64,000 nucleotides of DNA from Amaurobius ferox (Eukaryota; Arthropoda; Arachnida; Araneae; Amaurobiidae). Positions 25,115-35,400 of the stretch are shown piece after piece. The notes beneath the pieces are model-generated. The model had not been told where the DNA came from. It searched no databases and was given only the letters and a program-made list of their open reading frames with translations. The position numbers were made by a program, and so were the translations under genes. Location of the stretch: the NCBI GenBank assembly GCA_951213105.1, contig OX578145.1:118127239-118191238 (forward strand). The letters are read 5' to 3'. Positions within the stretch are counted from its first letter, which is position 1; each line of letters begins with the position of its first letter.

Positions 25115-26225
25115 TTATCGATGCAGGGAATGCTGCTCAATATGGTTCCCTTCTTCAAGATGTAAAATCTGCAGTCTGTGGACAGCTCGTTCAACTGCGG
25201 ATCGTAATTGGTCAATTGAGATGCTTCTCACATGCAGAGTGATACTGTCTTTCAAATCTGCCAAGGCTACCAGACGTCCTCGATAAACAAGACTTTTTAA
25301 GTATACCACAACCAAAAATCACAGGGATTAAGATCTGGAGAACGAGATGGCCAGGTTGTCGGAAACGCACGACTAATTACTCTACAATTAGTAAAATGTT
25401 GCCGAAGAAACTGCTGTACACAGAGTCCAATGTGTGGAGGTGCTCCATCTTGCATAAAGGTAATTGAATCAAGACATTGGTGCTGTTGCAGTTGGGGTGC
25501 AACAAAATTTTCGAGCATGTTTTTGTACCTCCTGGCTGTCACGGTGCATGTCACAGAGCCATTGGGAGTAGCCTCTTCGAAAAAGAAAGGTCCAAGAATG
25601 AATGTGGCTGTGAATCCACACCAGACTGTAACTTTCGGTGAGTGAAGTGGAATCTCTTGGAAGGTAGGAGGATTTTCGTGTCCCAAATGCGACAGTTATG
25701 GGTGTTGACTGTTCCACTTAGATGGAAATGCGCTTCATCGCTCCATAGAATCTGCCATGGCCACGATGCATCCACTTCAACTCTAGCCAGAAATGTCAAT
25801 ACAAAGGTCAGTCGCTTCTCCCTGTCGATGGTCAGCAAGTGGTGATTGTGACTAATTTTGTACGGGAAAAAATGCACTATGTTTCTCAGTACGTTCCGCA
25901 CTGTGCTGTAGGGAACACCCAAGTGTCGTAACACTCCATGTGCACTACTACAGCCTATAACGTTATTCATTGATTGTTCAACAATAGCGGTGGCAACATC
26001 GTCAACGACATCTGAACGAGTCGATTTGCGTCCTCGACCCGGCTGAACTCCAGGATGTCCAATTTTCTCGAATCGAGCGATCATTCTCCTGAGAGCTTGT
26101 GGAAGTAATGGTCCTTTGCGCAAATTCTTAAGTCGACGAAGCTCTCGAAGTGCAGCTGCAGCATGGCCTTTGTTTTCATAAAACAGCTTCACAAGCAAAG
26201 CGCGTTCTGGCAGTGTGACAGCCAT
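25115..26225 (-). pseudogene. mariner-like transposase, two single-base frameshifts
   Basis: Starts MAVTLPERALLVKLFYENKG with an N-terminal helix-turn-helix (DUF4817-like), then PGVQPGRGRKSTRSDVV linker. Catalytic Asp residues appear in LWSDEAHF, FMQDGAPPH and SPDLNPCDFWLW. Counted along the sequence, 42 residues separate the second Asp from the Asp of PCDFW. That spacing is longer than the DD34D of classic mariners and close to the DUF4817-type group. About 370 codons in all. The frame is lost at 25682-25684 (within a G-run on the coding strand, before HENPP) and again at about 25305-25307 (just after WLW). One G at each site would restore reading, so either a young pseudogene or homopolymer sequencing errors could explain it. 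Confidence 0.88.
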
Positions 26226-26639
26226 CGCTAATAAGAATGAAAATTTCCCAGTTTTATTCCCTTTTATGCCTAGAACATAGTAGCTGCAAACCAAGGGTTT
26301 ATGCAAATTTTTGTGCTTACAGTGCGAAATTGCAGTTACAATGACAGTTTAAGTTTCTTCACTTTTTTATCTTCTTTTTTTTTTATATCAGCAAAAGAAA
26401 TTAAGAAGGAAAAATTCCATATCGCATGTGTTTGTTTTTTTGTGTCTTTTCAGCATATTCTCTGTTGTACAGCGTCACCTATCGGTGTTTCTGGAACTAA
26501 TTTTTTTTTCGCGTAATCCCTTTCCCCATGTCTTGAATAGTAGGTTCAACAATTTTAAGGCCTTTACACTGAGTAGTTCGATGTATAGAGAGCTCAGAGT
26601 AGGGGTGTTTTAATTCTGACCACCCGGTATATCAAAATA

Positions 26640-28080
26640 TATGCCAATATACCTGTGTTACTTATATTCTCGTAGATTAGAAGATATACCCGTGCATTTG
26701 TAGAAGATTACTCGTTCAACGTACAATACATGAGTTTAAACAATTCTTGTCATAATAAAACAATGGCATAATAACTGAAAATATCAATAATCCCCGAAAA
26801 TATCAATAATAATAATGTTTAAACCTGAAGACCCTAATTGATATTATTAATGCAATGTCAATGAAATTTTATTTATATACATATCTTTATTATTCAAATC
26901 GGAAAAGATTGAATAAAAATCGTATGCAGCATAACACATTAGATTTACATCTATTGCTAAACGACATGATATCATTTGCTTCAAATAAAATGATGGAAAT
27001 CGTATCGTCATGAATAATGGGATCTCCATGGAAGGTTTGGCGACATTTTCGTCAATTTTGCGATAATTTAAAAAATCGCCAAATTTATCGCCAAGTGGGA
27101 CTGTAGAACTAATAGTCCAATTTTGCGACAAATTGACGAAACATCATCACAATACTATCCCCTAACAAAACGCAATTAATTTCATTTATTAAGCGCAATT
27201 TTATCAATTTCATGATATTTTTATGGATTTACAAACATTTTTATCAATTTGGTCATATTTTAAAAATTCGCTAAACGTGTTACTAAGTAGGATGGATGGA
27301 CTGAACGACAAATGCTACCGGAACATCACTTCAGTGCTCTCTTCTAAAAAATGATTGAGTTGATTTGAATCGTTTTTATCAATTTGGCGGCATTTCCGTC
27401 AATTTGGTAAAGTTTAAGAAAAGTTGCCAAGTTAGCGATATTCCTCCGAATTCGTAGCTCTGAATTTGCAGATCTGAAGAATAAAAATCCTGATCCCGTT
27501 TGTATATACTAAATGAAAACATTAAAATTGTATTAGAAGATATACCCGTTTTACTCTTTTTCTGTTTCAACAATCGGATAAATGAATTTATTGGGTAAAC
27601 ACAATATATGAGTTTATTAGCTAAACACAATATAAAAGTTTAAAACTCTTTGCCAAAATAAATTAAAGTGATGTACTCAGTCCGCAATTAATATAATAAA
27701 AAGAAAAATCAAACCGTTCTTTTCTAAAATATATTTTTATATCCATTTATTTATTATTTAAATCGAAAAAATAATAATTAAAATTAACAGACAGATTTAA
27801 TTTAATTGTATTTCTAGGCAACGTGATATAAGATAGAATCTTCCTCATAAACTGCGAAATTAAATAACCATTTTGATTTCTTTACACTTTTCATTGTTGA
27901 GCAAAAGCTTGTGAAAAATAAACCATAGAGATAGATTTTCCATTTAAATTCATGTTTTAAACAATTCATGTTTTCAGAAAGTGACTAATTAGTGCAAAAT
28001 ATCTCCCAAACACAGAGATAAAGTTTTAATTCACTTTCAAACGATTTTCAAACTTTTCGTTTGGATAAACCACGGAGTTA
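26640..28080. repeat. Composite repeat interior with R1-like relics
   Basis: The region 26990-27450 contains TTTGGCGACATTTTCGTCAA, ATCGCCAAATTTATCGCCAA and similar words typical of the central part of R1 in plus orientation, heavily degraded. The flanks repeat the ACCCGT..GTAGAAGATTAC motif. No coding potential. Confidence 0.55.
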
Positions 28081-28426
28081 GAGAGAAGAACTCCTAGGAA
28101 AAAGTTTCGTTTTTCATTAATATCTGGACAACCACTGGTCTTAGAAACTTGAAACTTGGACTACTTCATGGGGGTGCTATTTCAAGGCTATTCACAAAAT
28201 TTCATTCAATTCGGTTCAGCTGTTCTCCCGTGATGATGAGACAAACAAAAGTTTCGTTTTTCACATATATCTCGAGAACCACTGATCGTAGAAACTCAAA
28301 AATGGACTAAATTTTAAGTAGGGCTATTTACAGGCTACCCACAAAATTTCATCAAATTCGGTTCAGCCGGTCTCCCGTGATGATGGGTAAACAGACAGAC
28401 AGACAGATTTTCAATTTTATATGTAT

Positions 28427-28495
28427 AGATTGAAGTCACATTAGGAGTCAACACAAAAGTCATGATCGTGGGTTGAAATAGATTACTTTACAACT
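28427..28495. repeat. Right remainder of the interrupted ~140-bp unit
   Basis: AGATTGAAGTCACATTAGGA then GTCAACACAAAAGTCATGAT continues the second direct-repeat unit broken at 22788. It lies immediately next to the receptor exon array. Confidence 0.85.
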
Positions 28496-29063
28496 TCAAT
28501 AAAGAACATTTTCAATCTGAATTTAAAGTAAACTGTATTTTAACAATGCAGCAATCGCCATTACAAAAAAGCTTCTCGAGAAATGGACTATGTGTCCACC
28601 AGTTAGTAAAATGGTGCTTTCAGATTTGTAATGCATTATCAGCGCCAAGAAAGGTTCATCAGTGCATCGAGAACGTAAAAAGATTTTGTAAATATTGGAA
28701 AATATAAGTTCTTAAGAGCTAAGTTCTAGTTAAGTTCTTAACAGCTATTCGGATGATTCGAAAGTAATAGAATAAACACTTCAATAAAGACATTTTCAAT
28801 CTGAATTAAAAGTAAACTGTATGTGAACAATGCAGCCATCGCCATTACAAAAAAGCTTCTCGAGAAATGGAATATATGTCCACTGGTCAGTAACATGGTG
28901 CTTTCGGATTTGTAATGCATTATGAGCACTAAGAAAGGTTCTTCAGCCATCAAGAATGTAAAATAATTTTGTAAATATTGGAAAATATAAGTTCTTAACA
29001 ACTAAGTCCTAGTTAAGGTCTTAACAGCTATTCGAATGATTCGAACGTAATAGAATAAACACT
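28496..29063 (-). pseudogene. Two extra tandem copies of the receptor TM7 exon
   Basis: Two further ~284-bp units follow the receptor gene, each containing the end of its coding region. In the proximal unit (29001-28738 in frame) the segment LIMHYKSES...FTYSLLLIQIE is intact and runs on to a longer tail ending NSC. Relative to the main gene it lacks one base near 28950, so upstream reading would be out of frame unless spliced. In the distal unit (about 28690-28500) TTTACTTTTA becomes TTTACTTTAA, giving a stop in the middle of the TY-x5-Q motif, with a Thr to Lys change just before. They could be alternative last exons or decaying duplicates. Confidence 0.8.
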
Positions 29064-30176
29064 TCAATAAAGAACAGTTTCAATCTGAATTAAAAGTAAA
29101 CTGTATGTGAACAATGCAGCCATTGCCATTACAAAAAAGCTTCTCGAGAAATGGAATATGTGTCCACCGGTCAGTAAAATGGTACTTTCGGATTTGTAAT
29201 GCATTATGAGCGCTAAGAAATGTTCATCAGTACAACGAGAATGTAAAAGAATTTTGTAAATTTTGGAAAATATAACTTTGATGCTCTCCATTTTTGCTGG
29301 AATTTCGTTGGCTTTATCGCAAATAGCATAGAGTATTGCTAAATTTGTTACGATCGTCATAGACAGCTCCACCAACAGCCATTTGTAAACAGGTTGTGAT
29401 TGAAGTAAGAGGAATTCAGCCAGAACAAAGAACATTTTCACAAGGTACATCGACACCACTAAAAATATTTGGGAGGAGAATATGTCGTTGATATTCTGTA
29501 CAAGAGTCGTGAAATCTTCGTATTTTTTAATTATTTCCGTTATTGAATTAGAGGAACGGTTGCTGTTTTGCGCCGTGCTATTTAAGCTAGTTTCGAATTT
29601 GGAGAAAACAGCAGCCATTTGATTGGAGATTGTGTAGTACGCAACGCCAATCACAGTTGGTATAAAAAAATGCACCATATAATACATTAAACGACAATAA
29701 AATATAACGAATGATCGAATTTTACTTGAATACCAATTTAGAACAGCAAGGTAGTCTTCTCCCTCAAAAAGTACCAAATATAAAGCCATCATGATTATGA
29801 AGATTATTATTATTAATAAATAAATGGGACATAAATAATTTCTGAGATTTTTGCTTGCAATTCTATACGCATATAAGTCATCAAGCAGTTGTTTTACTGT
29901 TTCTTTCTTCCGTCTTGCATCTATCGAAAAATAAATGAAAAGTACTCCTTGAACAACGCTTGGAAGAACTTCTAAAACCTTGATATTTTTCTTGTAATAA
30001 ACTAAAATATAGATTGGTTCATATATAGCTGCAGCATTGGTCGAAATTAAAATATACATATTTACAAACGTTTTACAGTTGCAAAGTTTTTTTCCTTCTT
30101 CGGAGGTAATAAACCAAATTCCAAGCCAAGAACACACATTCCATAAAGGATCGGTTAAAACCTTTTCAGTTTTCAT
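29064..30176 (-). CDS. Gustatory receptor (7TM chemoreceptor)
   Basis: Uninterrupted 370-codon frame starting at the ATG at 30176. Hydrophobic segments at about residues 37-61, 68-87, 115-137, 155-182, 236-258, 265-286 and 347-366 give seven predicted membrane helices. TM7 holds HFSRSFF and TYSLLLIQ (357-364), which fits the TY-hhhhh-Q motif of the arthropod gustatory receptor family. Receptors of this family are ligand-gated channels in sensory neurons with an intracellular N terminus. Length is normal for the family. Residues 199-214 form an Asn/Ser-rich intracellular loop. No intron is needed, unusual because many family members splice TM7 from short last exons. The ligand is not predictable. 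Two more TM7 copies follow. Pseudogene status cannot be excluded without expression data. Confidence 0.87.
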   Translation of the reverse strand: MKTEKVLTDPLWNVCSWLGIWFITSEEGKKLCNCKTFVNMYILISTNAAAIYEPIYILVYYKKNIKVLEVLPSVVQGVLFIYFSIDARRKKETVKQLLDDLYAYRIASKNLRNYLCPIYLLIIIIFIIMMALYLVLFEGEDYLAVLNWYSSKIRSFVIFYCRLMYYMVHFFIPTVIGVAYYTISNQMAAVFSKFETSLNSTAQNSNRSSNSITEIIKKYEDFTTLVQNINDIFSSQIFLVVSMYLVKMFFVLAEFLLLQSQPVYKWLLVELSMTIVTNLAILYAICDKANEIPAKMESIKVIFSKIYKILLHSRCTDEHFLALIMHYKSESTILLTGGHIFHFSRSFFVMAMAALFTYSLLLIQIETVLY

Positions 30177-30598
30177 GCTTTTGGTGTTTCAAAACTTTGG
30201 TGTGAAATGACAGTAACTCTGACTATAAAATAAACCTTCCTCGTCCAATTTTGTTATGGACATTTGTGTAAAGCTGTAAAATCACACTCATTGTTACCAT
30301 AGTAACGATCTCTTTTGACAAATATTTTTATATCTAAATATAAAATTATCAATATCGAATAACAGATCAGTTTTCAAAGTAATATTTTAAAGATATTTGT
30401 AATCGATAATATGCATTTTGTAAGTTTTTTAAGGTTAAGATGTAGGATACAAAAAATTTTCTTCGCCCATAAATGTACTTTTTTTTTTTATAGATTTATT
30501 GATTTTGAGGTATGCTATATCACTCTTTAAATATTAAATGTATATGATACAAATAAGTGTAAAGTAAATTGAAGATTGAAATGACAAAGTCGTCAAAA
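30177..30598. other. Upstream region of the receptor gene
   Basis: AT-rich, non-coding. It presumably contains the 5' UTR and promoter of the minus-strand receptor, but no clear TATA box, initiator or splice acceptor is convincing. Confidence 0.4.
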
Positions 30599-31470
30599 AT
30601 GATTCGAATTCGAGTTTTCGACGGAAGAGCACGTTTCAAGCATCCCTGATCACGAATCGAACATTTTTGAGGTGATGTCTGTGTGTGTGTGTGTGTGAGT
30701 GTCTATGGGGACGATATCTCACGAACGAATGAAGCGATTCGAATGAAATTTGGTACAAAAATTACAATCCGTGAATACTCGAAGCCTATTGTTTTTAAAC
30801 ACAACCGAATGTTCAGAACCCCCCTAAATTTTCGAGCAAAATTTTGAAAAAATCATCAAAAAATCAAAATCTTTAATAAAGTTACATAAATAGACTTTTA
30901 TTATGTAATTTTTCCTCAGAAAACGATTGACATAAACTTTAGAATGCTAGTATGAACCGTTCTCGAGATAATGCACATTTTCCAAATAAATTTATCAAAA
31001 AATCCCATAAATTAAAAAAAAATATTAACTGTAGTAATATTAACATGTTCACTTTTCATATTTCATATCATGCGATAAATTTGGTGACATCATTTTCGTG
31101 GATCTAGCTCGTTCCATTCACGAGAAAAGATACTTTGAGTAATACTTTTGTATTTAAACGCCAATAGTCATTTATCTGCTATAAGAATAACTTATTTCTT
31201 CGTCCATAACGCTTAGCGAGATTTTGACGACGAATTTGCTGAATGTTGCCAAATTGGCGACTTTATAAATGCTGCCAAATAAACGAAAATTTCGTCAAAT
31301 GGATAAAAGTGACGTTAAATCGATGAAAATGACTACTGATTGGCGGAAATTCAATATCTTGGAAAGAATATAAGAATCTACTATAAGAATAACCTATTTT
31401 TTTACTGTAAAAGTAGTAAATTCATTGTATTATATAAGAAAAGCCATGTGTTGCCTACATCAAATTTTTA
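30599..31470 (-). mobile_element. R1 copy (terminal hairpin missing)
   Basis: Begins inside the hairpin-proximal block (TTCGAGTTTTCGACGGAAGA near 30610) and ends CATGTGTTGCCTACATCAAA. The (GT)n is at 30677-30699. It lacks the terminal ACTTTCC hairpin. Confidence 0.85.
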
Positions 31471-31659
31471 GAATTTGGTGCTATTTTTTTATTAATACCA
31501 AATGACATAATAAAACTTCCAACCTCTCATGAACTGACAAAGACTCAAACAGATATTTTAGGATTTTTAATGAGATTTATCGTACAATAGAAATCTAATG
31601 GTTCATCAGTCTCCTACCCTGGGGGAGGGGGGGGGGACGAACGGAATAATCGAATGGTA
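31471..31659. other. Unrecognised DNA with poly-G
   Basis: Contains a near-continuous G tract at about 31621-31636. Nothing else is recognised. Confidence 0.45.
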
Positions 31660-32207
31660 AATGAAAAAAATTATATTATTTTCTTTACATACACAATATA
31701 ATGTATAGGATCGATAATTAGAATGCGAGTTTTTCACGGATTTGAATGTTTTAAGCATCTTTGAACAGGAACCGAAAGTGTAAGTTTGAAGTGATGTCTG
31801 CGTGTGTGGAAGCGACATCTCACGAACAAATGGACAGTTTTGAATTTAATTTGGTACGATTTTTACAATTAGGGCTTACTAGAACTGTAGGGATTCTAAA
31901 TGCGATAAAACTTTCGGAACAACCCCAAATTTTCGAATGAGTTCTTGAAAAATAAAGAAAAAGTCTGTACACATTTAATAATTTTAAAAAGAATAATTGT
32001 ATATACATAATTTGTCATTAGAAACGAATGACACTAATCTTATAACTTATAAACTGCTCTCGAGATATTGTATGTTTTTTAAAGAAATAAAAAAAATACG
32101 TAGCATTAAAAAAGTAGCAAGTAATTTCCAGATGCAATGCTATGCAACTGATCTATTAACAGCATTCTCGCGAATCTAACGCGTTGCATTCGCAAAAGAA
32201 GACACTT
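31660..32207 (-). mobile_element. Highly diverged R1 relic
   Basis: CATACACAATATAATGTATA hairpin remnant, CGAGTTTTTCACGGATTTGA, GAAGTGATGTCTGCGTGTGT and GACATCTCACGAACAAATGG follow R1 order with many substitutions. The homology fades after about 32080. Confidence 0.65.
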
Positions 32208-33125
32208 TTTACTTTCCTTATATACAGAATGTATAAGGAAAGTATTGTGACGGGGTCGGAAATTCGAATTCGAATTTTCGAAGGGAGAGCACGTTTCAAG
32301 CATCTCTGATCACGAATCAAACATTTTTGAAGTGATGTCTGTGTGTGTGTGTCAGTGAGTCTGTGGAGACGATAACTGACGAACGAATGGACCGATTCGA
32401 ACGAAATTTGGTACAAAAATCACAATCCGTAAACACTGGAAGCATATTGTTTTTATACGCAATCGAATGTTCAGAACCCCCCTAAATTTTCGAGTGAAAT
32501 TTTGAAAAAATCGTCAAAAAATCAAAACCGTCAATAAAGTTACACAAATAGACATTTCTTATGTAATTTTTCATTAGAAAACGATTGACATAAATTTTAG
32601 AACGCTAATATGAACCGTTCTCGAGATATTGCACATTTTTCAAAAAAATTATCAAAGTAATATAAAATAAAAAAAAAAATTCTTATTGAGAAACATGTTC
32701 ACTTTTCATATGTAATACCATACGATAAATTGGGTGACATTATTCTCGTAGATCTAGCTCGTTCCATTCATGAAAAAAGATACTTTGAGTAATACTTTTG
32801 TATTTGAACGCCAATAGTCATTTATCTGCTGTAAGAATAACTTATTTCTCCGTCCATAACGCTTGGCGAGATTGTGGCGACGAATTTGGCGGAATGTCGC
32901 CAACTTGGCGACATTTTTAATTGTTGCCAAATTAACAAAAATCGCGCCAAATTGATAAAAATGACTCTAAATTAATGAAAATGACGACTAATTGAAGAAA
33001 ATTCAATATCTTGGAAAGAATATAAGTATCTACTATAAGAATAATATTTTTTTTATCTGTAAAAGTAGTAAATTCATTGCATTATATAGGGAAAGTCATG
33101 TGTTCCCCACATCAGATTTTTTTTT
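32208..33125 (-). mobile_element. R1 copy, full length
   Basis: Terminal hairpin ACTTTCCTTATATACAGAAT then GTATAAGGAAAGT, (GT)n at 32341-32351, and TGTCGCCAACTTGGCGACA palindrome near 32898. It ends at CATGTGTTCCCCACATCAGA near 33115. Confidence 0.9.
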
Positions 33126-33904
33126 TAAATGTGCTTGCATCTGCAAGTTACTCTTTTAAAACATTTCTTCAAAATTCTTTTATTATTATTTTTCTTAAAT
33201 CAGGTCAGTCTCAATAAAATGAATTCGGATTTGTGCATTCCTCTATGAATAAAAGAATGCACACATTAATGCACGTTCTTTTAAACTGGTTGTGATAATA
33301 TATCGAATTGTAAAATTGTTTCGTTGACATACCTTTAATGTTCCGGTAAGAATTGCGCTCGAGGGAGACATTGCTTGTATCATTCACACCATCCGTCAAA
33401 TATGTTTTGACACCAAGGCCAAGGATTCTTGATTTTGATCGTCTTTGTGGTTTCTTCGCAGTGGTTCGAAGAAATATTAATTGGCTTGATTTCTTCGAAC
33501 CACTGTTACGCCTGGTTTCTAAGAGTCAGTGAGTTTTCCCACCCTCGTCGTCCTTTCGTTTATCTTCCATTGAAGAAAATGCATAATGACACTACGGTTT
33601 CTTAGTGTTTTCTATATTAAACGGCATAATACTTTTCGCACATAGCATTACCACTATTGTTGGTATAAAAAAAATATTGTGCTTGAGGTAAAAATTGTCT
33701 ATTCTAATTTTCAAAAACTTTCGGCATTGCGGCACATTGCAAGTTTTCTTGCCGGAAGGTTCCTGATTCTGAAGCTATCGTTATTGTTGACGTTGGCTGA
33801 TGAGACTTGACAGAGATGAGATAAAATAGATACAATTGTAGCGGGGCTGCATTGCGTCATACGTTGCTACGAAAGACAGCCCCATTTATTCCCTCGGCAT
33901 TGAA
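33126..33904. other. Unrecognised DNA containing a strong hairpin
   Basis: No gene recognised. It contains the 16-bp-stem hairpin annotated at 33460-33504. AGATGAGATAAAATAGATAC-type AT-rich sequence surrounds it. Confidence 0.45.
33460..33504. repeat. Perfect 16-bp-stem hairpin
   Basis: AGTGGTTCGAAGAAAT and its exact reverse complement ATTTCTTCGAACCACT separated by 13 nt. Preceded at 33447 by another GTGGTTTCTTCGCAG echo. It may be the core of a small fold-back element or a structured RNA, but no promoter or flanking duplication was seen. Confidence 0.9.
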
Positions 33905-34000
33905 GACTTCTTTTGGGCCTGACGGCGTAGCGCGGGATCAGCAATCTAAAGGTTCCGAGTTCGAACCTATCCCCCACCATCGGGGATCTGCGGCCGCAGA
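33905..34000 (+). repeat. tRNA-like SINE fragment (weak)
   Basis: GGCGTAGCGCGGGATCAGC resembles a pol III box A region, and GGTTCCGAGTTCGAACC holds a box B-like GTTCGAACC. It is followed by a GC-rich palindromic stretch GGATCTGCGGCCGCAGATC. No tail or duplication could be defined. Confidence 0.4.
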
Positions 34001-34410
34001 TCATTTGTCAATTATAACAAAATTATCAATTCTAGTTGTTGTCAATCATAGCAAAATAATCATTTCTAACAAAAGACAAATACAGTCATAAATTCTAATC
34101 TTATTTTCTTTTCAAGGACTGTAAGAAATATATGGCCCTGGATCAGCGAGCTTCGCATTAAAACACACATAAACTCATAGTGAAACAAAGAGGTTGTATT
34201 TATAACAACTAAATGCGTAATAGCAGCTCTAGACAGATTATAAACAAAACCGCGATCAATGCGCAGTCGTTTCAATACATCTGATGCGCGTGATCAGCTG
34301 ATCATCAGGATGACTAAGCGTTATTGAAACTCACACACACGTTTACAAGAACGAAGTAAGCGTATTCAAAGAGAAATTAGCAATCTAACATAAAAGTCTA
34401 TAATAAATAC
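34001..34410. other. Unrecognised DNA
   Basis: Contains the palindrome TGATCAGCTGATCA near 34290. The segment 34255-34330 resembles 36262-36345 (GCGATCAATGC..GATCATCAGGATGACTAAGC versus GCGATCAATGC..GAAGATCTGGATGACTTAGC), a low-copy repeat of unknown type. Confidence 0.45.
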
Positions 34411-34648
34411 GGTGACCATATTTACTGTAAAAAATAAAGGACAAATTTTGGCGGTTAATCAAACCATCGACTTAAGCTAAATGATTCCAATATATTTCCA
34501 AGTGAGTTTCTGATTGAAGAATAGAGGGGGTTGTGGGGAGATTGGAGGCAGACCTAAAATGGTGACTAAAAAGAAAACGTCTCACCTGCCGACTCAGTGG
34601 GCTCACTAGGTACATCATTATGTTCTGCACTAATCCTATTGTGTTGAA

Positions 34649-34701
34649 GACCCAGACGGTCCGACTCACCCGAGGGCTAGAGCAGCTATTTGGACCGCCG
34701 G
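34649..34701 (-). mobile_element. 5'-truncated SINE fragment with 18-bp TSD
   Basis: A 53-bp piece beginning (plus strand) GACCCAGACGGTCCGACTCA resembles the 3' end of SINE-A (GACCCAGACCGTCCGACC). It is flanked by a perfect 18-bp direct repeat TAATCCTATTGTGTTGAA at 34631-34648 and 34702-34719. The long TSD and the truncation are typical of target-primed reverse transcription. Confidence 0.88.
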
Positions 34702-35006
34702 TAATCCTATTGTGTTGAACATTTTCTTTAATCTCAAAAATACATTTTTGCAACTTGACACATTTTATCCATGGGCTCCTGGGAGACGGAGGGGGGGGGG
34801 GGGGGGCTGTAGTCCGTTAGCTCCCTCCCCACCTCAGGGTGCGCGTTTGCAAGGTTCAAATCTGAAATGGGTTCCGAATAATTTGAAAATGTTTGGAAAA
34901 ATATAATAAATCAAAAATAAAACAAATTATATGATATATATTTTTATTATATTAATGAATTACAATTGATTGACTTTAAAATAATAAACATTAATAATGT
35001 ATACTT

Positions 35007-35195
35007 TTAATATTTCTCAGATGAATGCATTTTTTTTAAGAGAACGAGATCCGATTTAAAAAAATCATAACTTGTAGACAATTCATCTCATAGTTGCATT
35101 TTGTGTGAGAGTTTCAACTTTAAGTTGCAACTCGCTTGTCCAAACATTATTTAGGGTTGAAAATATTCTCTCAGTTGGAGCATTTGATCAATCCT
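35007..35195 (-). pseudogene. hAT transposase C-terminal fragment
   Basis: Minus-strand reading gives NAPTERIFSTLNNVWTSE then LKVETLTQNATM, followed after one frameshift (near 35088) by a short tail ending KKMHSSEKY and a stop at 35009-35007. This is the hATC dimerisation region (ER-x-FS-x-LN-x-VWTSE). The rest of the gene is missing. It is a different hAT lineage from the 19685 element, whose hATC motif is GSTYVCEQMFS. Confidence 0.7.
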
Positions 35196-35283
35196 TCATG
35201 AAAATAAAGGACAGATTTAAGTTTTGAAAAAAGAAATAAACGTATAAAGGACAGAAAAGGACTTGTAAAAAAAAAAAAGACAG

Positions 35284-35400
35284 TTGCAGAGTCTATTGGT
35301 CAGTTCGGAGATCTAGGGTTCGATTCCCGGTTGAGGCAGCAAGGCTCTTTACACAGTCCTTTAAAATAAAGGATGTATAGTCATCCTAGCAATAATAAAA
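35284..35400 (+). repeat. tRNA-like SINE fragment
   Basis: CTATTGGTCAGTTCGG (box A-like) and GGGTTCGATTCCCGG (box B-like) lie in tRNA-like spacing, followed by a short unrelated body ending in AATAATAAAAATG. Preceded by a run of A residues. Different in sequence from SINE-A and the 40511 SINE. Confidence 0.55.

Larger units (their letters stand above)
24565..26629 (-). mobile_element. mariner-like (IS630-Tc1-mariner, DUF4817-type) transposon
   Basis: Long terminal inverted repeats of roughly 195 bp start TACCGGGTGGTCAGAATTAA on both ends. The left arm (24565-24626 plus 24929-25060) is split by a SINE; the right arm is about 26436-26629. TA dinucleotides flank both ends, as expected for TA-targeting transposons. 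Excluding the SINE (and its duplicated flank) the element is about 1.76 kb. It encodes one transposase on the minus strand with two single-base frameshifts. The arms are still closely similar, so the insertion is relatively young. Confidence 0.92.
22789..28426. mobile_element. 5.6-kb composite repeat inserted in a duplicated unit
   Basis: Left edge ACTAGCAGCAAACCCGTTCT then TCGTACGGAG; right edge (CAGA)n then TTTTCAATTTTATATGTATA. Arthropod interspersed repeats often have an ACTAGC..CCCG..CTTCG..CGG start and a GACAGACAG..TATATAGAT end, but I cannot fix the class. It contains AT microsatellites and several copies of a ~200-bp motif (GATTAGAAGATATACCCGTG at 23118, 24398, 26680 and 27530 regions). 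Near the 3' end is a ~130-bp duplication (AAATTTCATCAAATTCGGTT at 28200 and 28345). A mariner-like element sits at 24565. No ORF of its own is intact. Confidence 0.7.
34411..35270 (-). mobile_element. hAT transposon relic
   Basis: Left edge ACGGTGACCATATTTACTGT then AAAAAATAAAGGACA resembles a hAT terminus. The C-terminal transposase fragment is at 35195-35007. Repeated AAATAAAGGACAGATTTAAG and AAAGGACAGAAAAGGAC words lie at 35203-35262. Interrupted by a SINE fragment (34649-34701) and a 16-G tract (34791-34806). The right terminus and TSD were not identified. Confidence 0.55.

Noticed and set aside
35284..35350. Possible tRNA gene from a good box B
   Set aside because: The 5' half does not form D and anticodon arms; better explained as a SINE fragment.
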